Program-made: the position numbers and the translations under genes | Assembly (NCBI RefSeq): GCF_002258785.1 | Contig: NZ_NOYI01000009.1 | Coordinates: forward strand, 62,001-126,000 | From: Rhodococcus sp. 06-235-1A | GTDB lineage: Bacteria > Actinomycetota > Actinomycetes > Mycobacteriales > Mycobacteriaceae | Direction of reading: 5' to 3' | Length of the DNA: 64,000 bases | In this document: one piece after another, positions 62,736 to 64,000 of the stretch | How positions within the stretch are numbered: position 1 is the first letter of the stretch | Layout: each line of letters opens with the position of its first letter | The notes under the pieces: model-generated | The model's database searches: none | What the model was told of the DNA's origin: nothing | Seen by the model: only the letters and a program-made list of their open reading frames with translations

Positions 62736-64000
62736 TCAGCCGAATTTCACTCCCTGCGCCAGGGGCAGTTCGTTGGAGTAGTTGACGGTGTTGGTTGCGC
62801 GGCGCATGTAGGCCTTCCATGCATCGGAACCGGATTCGCGTCCGCCGCCGGTTTCCTTCTCTCCGCCGAAGGCTCCGCCGATCTCTGCGCCGGAGGGTCC
62901 GATGTTGACGTTCGCGATGCCGCAGTCCGAGCCGGCTGCGGACAGGAAACGCTCCGCTTCACGCAGGTCGGTGGTGAAAATCGACGACGAAAGACCCTGC
63001 GGCACATCGTTGTGCAAGGCAATTGCCTCGTCGAGGGTCTCGTACGTCAGTATGTACAGGATGGGCGCGAACGTCTCGTGCTTGACGATGTCGGTCTGCG
63101 CGGGCATCGTCACGATCGCGGGCTGAACGTAGAACGAGTATTCGTCGACCACGTTCACTCGCTCCCCGCCGACCACGATCGATCCGCCGTCGGATACCGC
63201 GGCTTCGAGCGCCTTCTGATACCCCGCGAACGCACCGGCATCGATGAGCGGACCCACCAGAGTGTCTGTTGCCAAGGGGGATCCGATCGACAGCGTCTGG
63301 TACGCCGCGACCAGCTTGCCGACCAACTCGTCCGCGACCGAGGAATGCACGATGACGCGTCGCAGCGAGGTGCAGCGCTGACCGGCCGTTCCGGCGGCCG
63401 AGAACACCAACCCACGCGTCGTCAGATCGAGATCGGCCGACGGCGTCACGATCGCCGCGTTGTTGCCCCCGAGTTCGAGCAACACTCGGCCGAATCGTTC
63501 GGCAACTCGCGGTGCCACCGCTCGGCCCATCCTGGTCGAGCCGGTTGCCGAGACCAGTGCGACGCGTGAATCGTCCACCAGCGCTTCGCCGGACGCGCGA
63601 TCACCGATCACCAGCTGCGCGATCTTGGGATCCACTCCGGCAGCGGCGGCGGCACGCTCGAACAGCGCCTGCACTCCGACGGCCGTCAAAGGAGTCTTCT
63701 CCGACGGCTTCCAGATGACGGTATCGCCTGCGACGAGCGCAAGAGCAATATTCCAACTCCACACCGCTACAGGGAAATTGAAGGCTGTGATGACGCCGAC
63801 GACCCCGAGCGGGTGCCACTGCTCCATCATGCGATGCCCGGGCCGCTCGGTGGCAATGGTGTTGCCGTAGAGCTGACGCGAGAGTCCGACGGCGAAGTCG
63901 CAGATGTCGATCATCTCCTGCACCTCACCGAGGCCCTCGGAGACGATCTTTCCGGCCTCGATGGACACCAGCGCGCCCAGGTCCTCCTTGTGCACACGTA
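62736..64000 (-). CDS. aldehyde dehydrogenase, ALDH7/AASADH-like (partial)
   Basis: The C-terminal ~420 residues of an aldehyde dehydrogenase; the N-terminus lies beyond the window edge, as the frame stays open upstream of HKEDLGALVSIEAGKI. NAD-binding and catalytic elements are FNFPVAVWSWN, WKPSEKTPLTA, VSATGSTRMGR, the general base Glu in LLELGGNNAAIV and catalytic Cys in GTAGQRCTSLRR. The ELGGNNA and GQRCTSLRR signatures fit the ALDH7 group (alpha-aminoadipic semialdehyde / piperideine-6-carboxylate dehydrogenase), suggesting lysine catabolism. The genes that would confirm this are outside the window. Confidence 0.85.
   Translation of the reverse strand, partial: RVHKEDLGALVSIEAGKIVSEGLGEVQEMIDICDFAVGLSRQLYGNTIATERPGHRMMEQWHPLGVVGVITAFNFPVAVWSWNIALALVAGDTVIWKPSEKTPLTAVGVQALFERAAAAAGVDPKIAQLVIGDRASGEALVDDSRVALVSATGSTRMGRAVAPRVAERFGRVLLELGGNNAAIVTPSADLDLTTRGLVFSAAGTAGQRCTSLRRVIVHSSVADELVGKLVAAYQTLSIGSPLATDTLVGPLIDAGAFAGYQKALEAAVSDGGSIVVGGERVNVVDEYSFYVQPAIVTMPAQTDIVKHETFAPILYILTYETLDEAIALHNDVPQGLSSSIFTTDLREAERFLSAAGSDCGIANVNIGPSGAEIGGAFGGEKETGGGRESGSDAWKAYMRRATNTVNYSNELPLAQGVKFG

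Overview
The window looks like chromosomal DNA of a high-GC actinobacterium of the Nocardiaceae, most likely Rhodococcus (inference from protein families; no rRNA or database search available). Supporting signs are a KasA/KasB-type ketosynthase, a DUF3558-type lipoprotein, a DUF222/13E12 HNH protein, cutinase-like secreted hydrolases, a CrtU/CrtT-like carotenoid pair, and many genes whose start codon lies 5-7 nt after a TANNNT box, as in leaderless actinobacterial mRNAs. No tRNA, rRNA, CRISPR array, insertion sequence or prophage was seen. Genes are densely packed on both strands and no gene-free stretch exceeds about 300 bases.

Region by region: 1-1404 holds a threonine-rich leader peptide, an attenuator and an editing-domain-free threonyl-tRNA synthetase. 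1451-9383 holds mixed housekeeping genes (serine hydrolase lipoprotein, PLP aminotransferase, aldo/keto reductase, acetyltransferase, small membrane proteins, ketosynthase). 9453-16729 holds a TetR regulator, an HNH/13E12 protein, a tandem pair of unknown paralogues, formamidase with a divergent FmdB-type zinc ribbon, and an unusual photolyase-like protein. 16764-21952 holds a kinase/regulator/DUF4097 operon, a DedA-like protein and a MerR regulator with a classic operator. 21974-25097 encodes secreted proteins. 25105-36888 is a complete galactoside locus: on the minus strand beta-galactosidase, DeoR regulator, GalT, GalK and an MsmK-type ATPase; on the plus strand a Tat lipoprotein, two permeases and alpha-galactosidase. 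Together these would import and hydrolyse alpha- and beta-galactosides and feed galactose into the Leloir pathway.

36895-38362 is a retron-like module: a reverse transcriptase preceded by a candidate msr-msd RNA with short stem-loops, a long hairpin and matching end repeats. Next come a frameshifted CsoR/CstR-type repressor and a FtsX-type ABC exporter. 42169-47488 holds a DUF3558 lipoprotein pair and an ABC-2 exporter followed by its two-component system. 47490-53531 holds an SDR, an AzlCD exporter with its XRE-cupin regulator, a DUF5914 Rieske protein, a SRPBCC/ArsR pair, and a CIRCE-controlled Hsp20. 53064-56009 is a CrtU/CrtT-like operon. 56053-59120 is a copper export operon (CopA and a His-rich membrane protein) with a CsoR-type operator at its promoter. 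The window ends with a cutinase-like secreted hydrolase, an integral membrane protein and a partial ALDH7-type aldehyde dehydrogenase.

The strongest candidates for something new are the threonine attenuator in front of the minimal ThrRS, the retron-like module without an adjacent effector, and the photolyase-like protein with domains in apparently reversed order and four Cys placed as in iron-sulfur photolyases.
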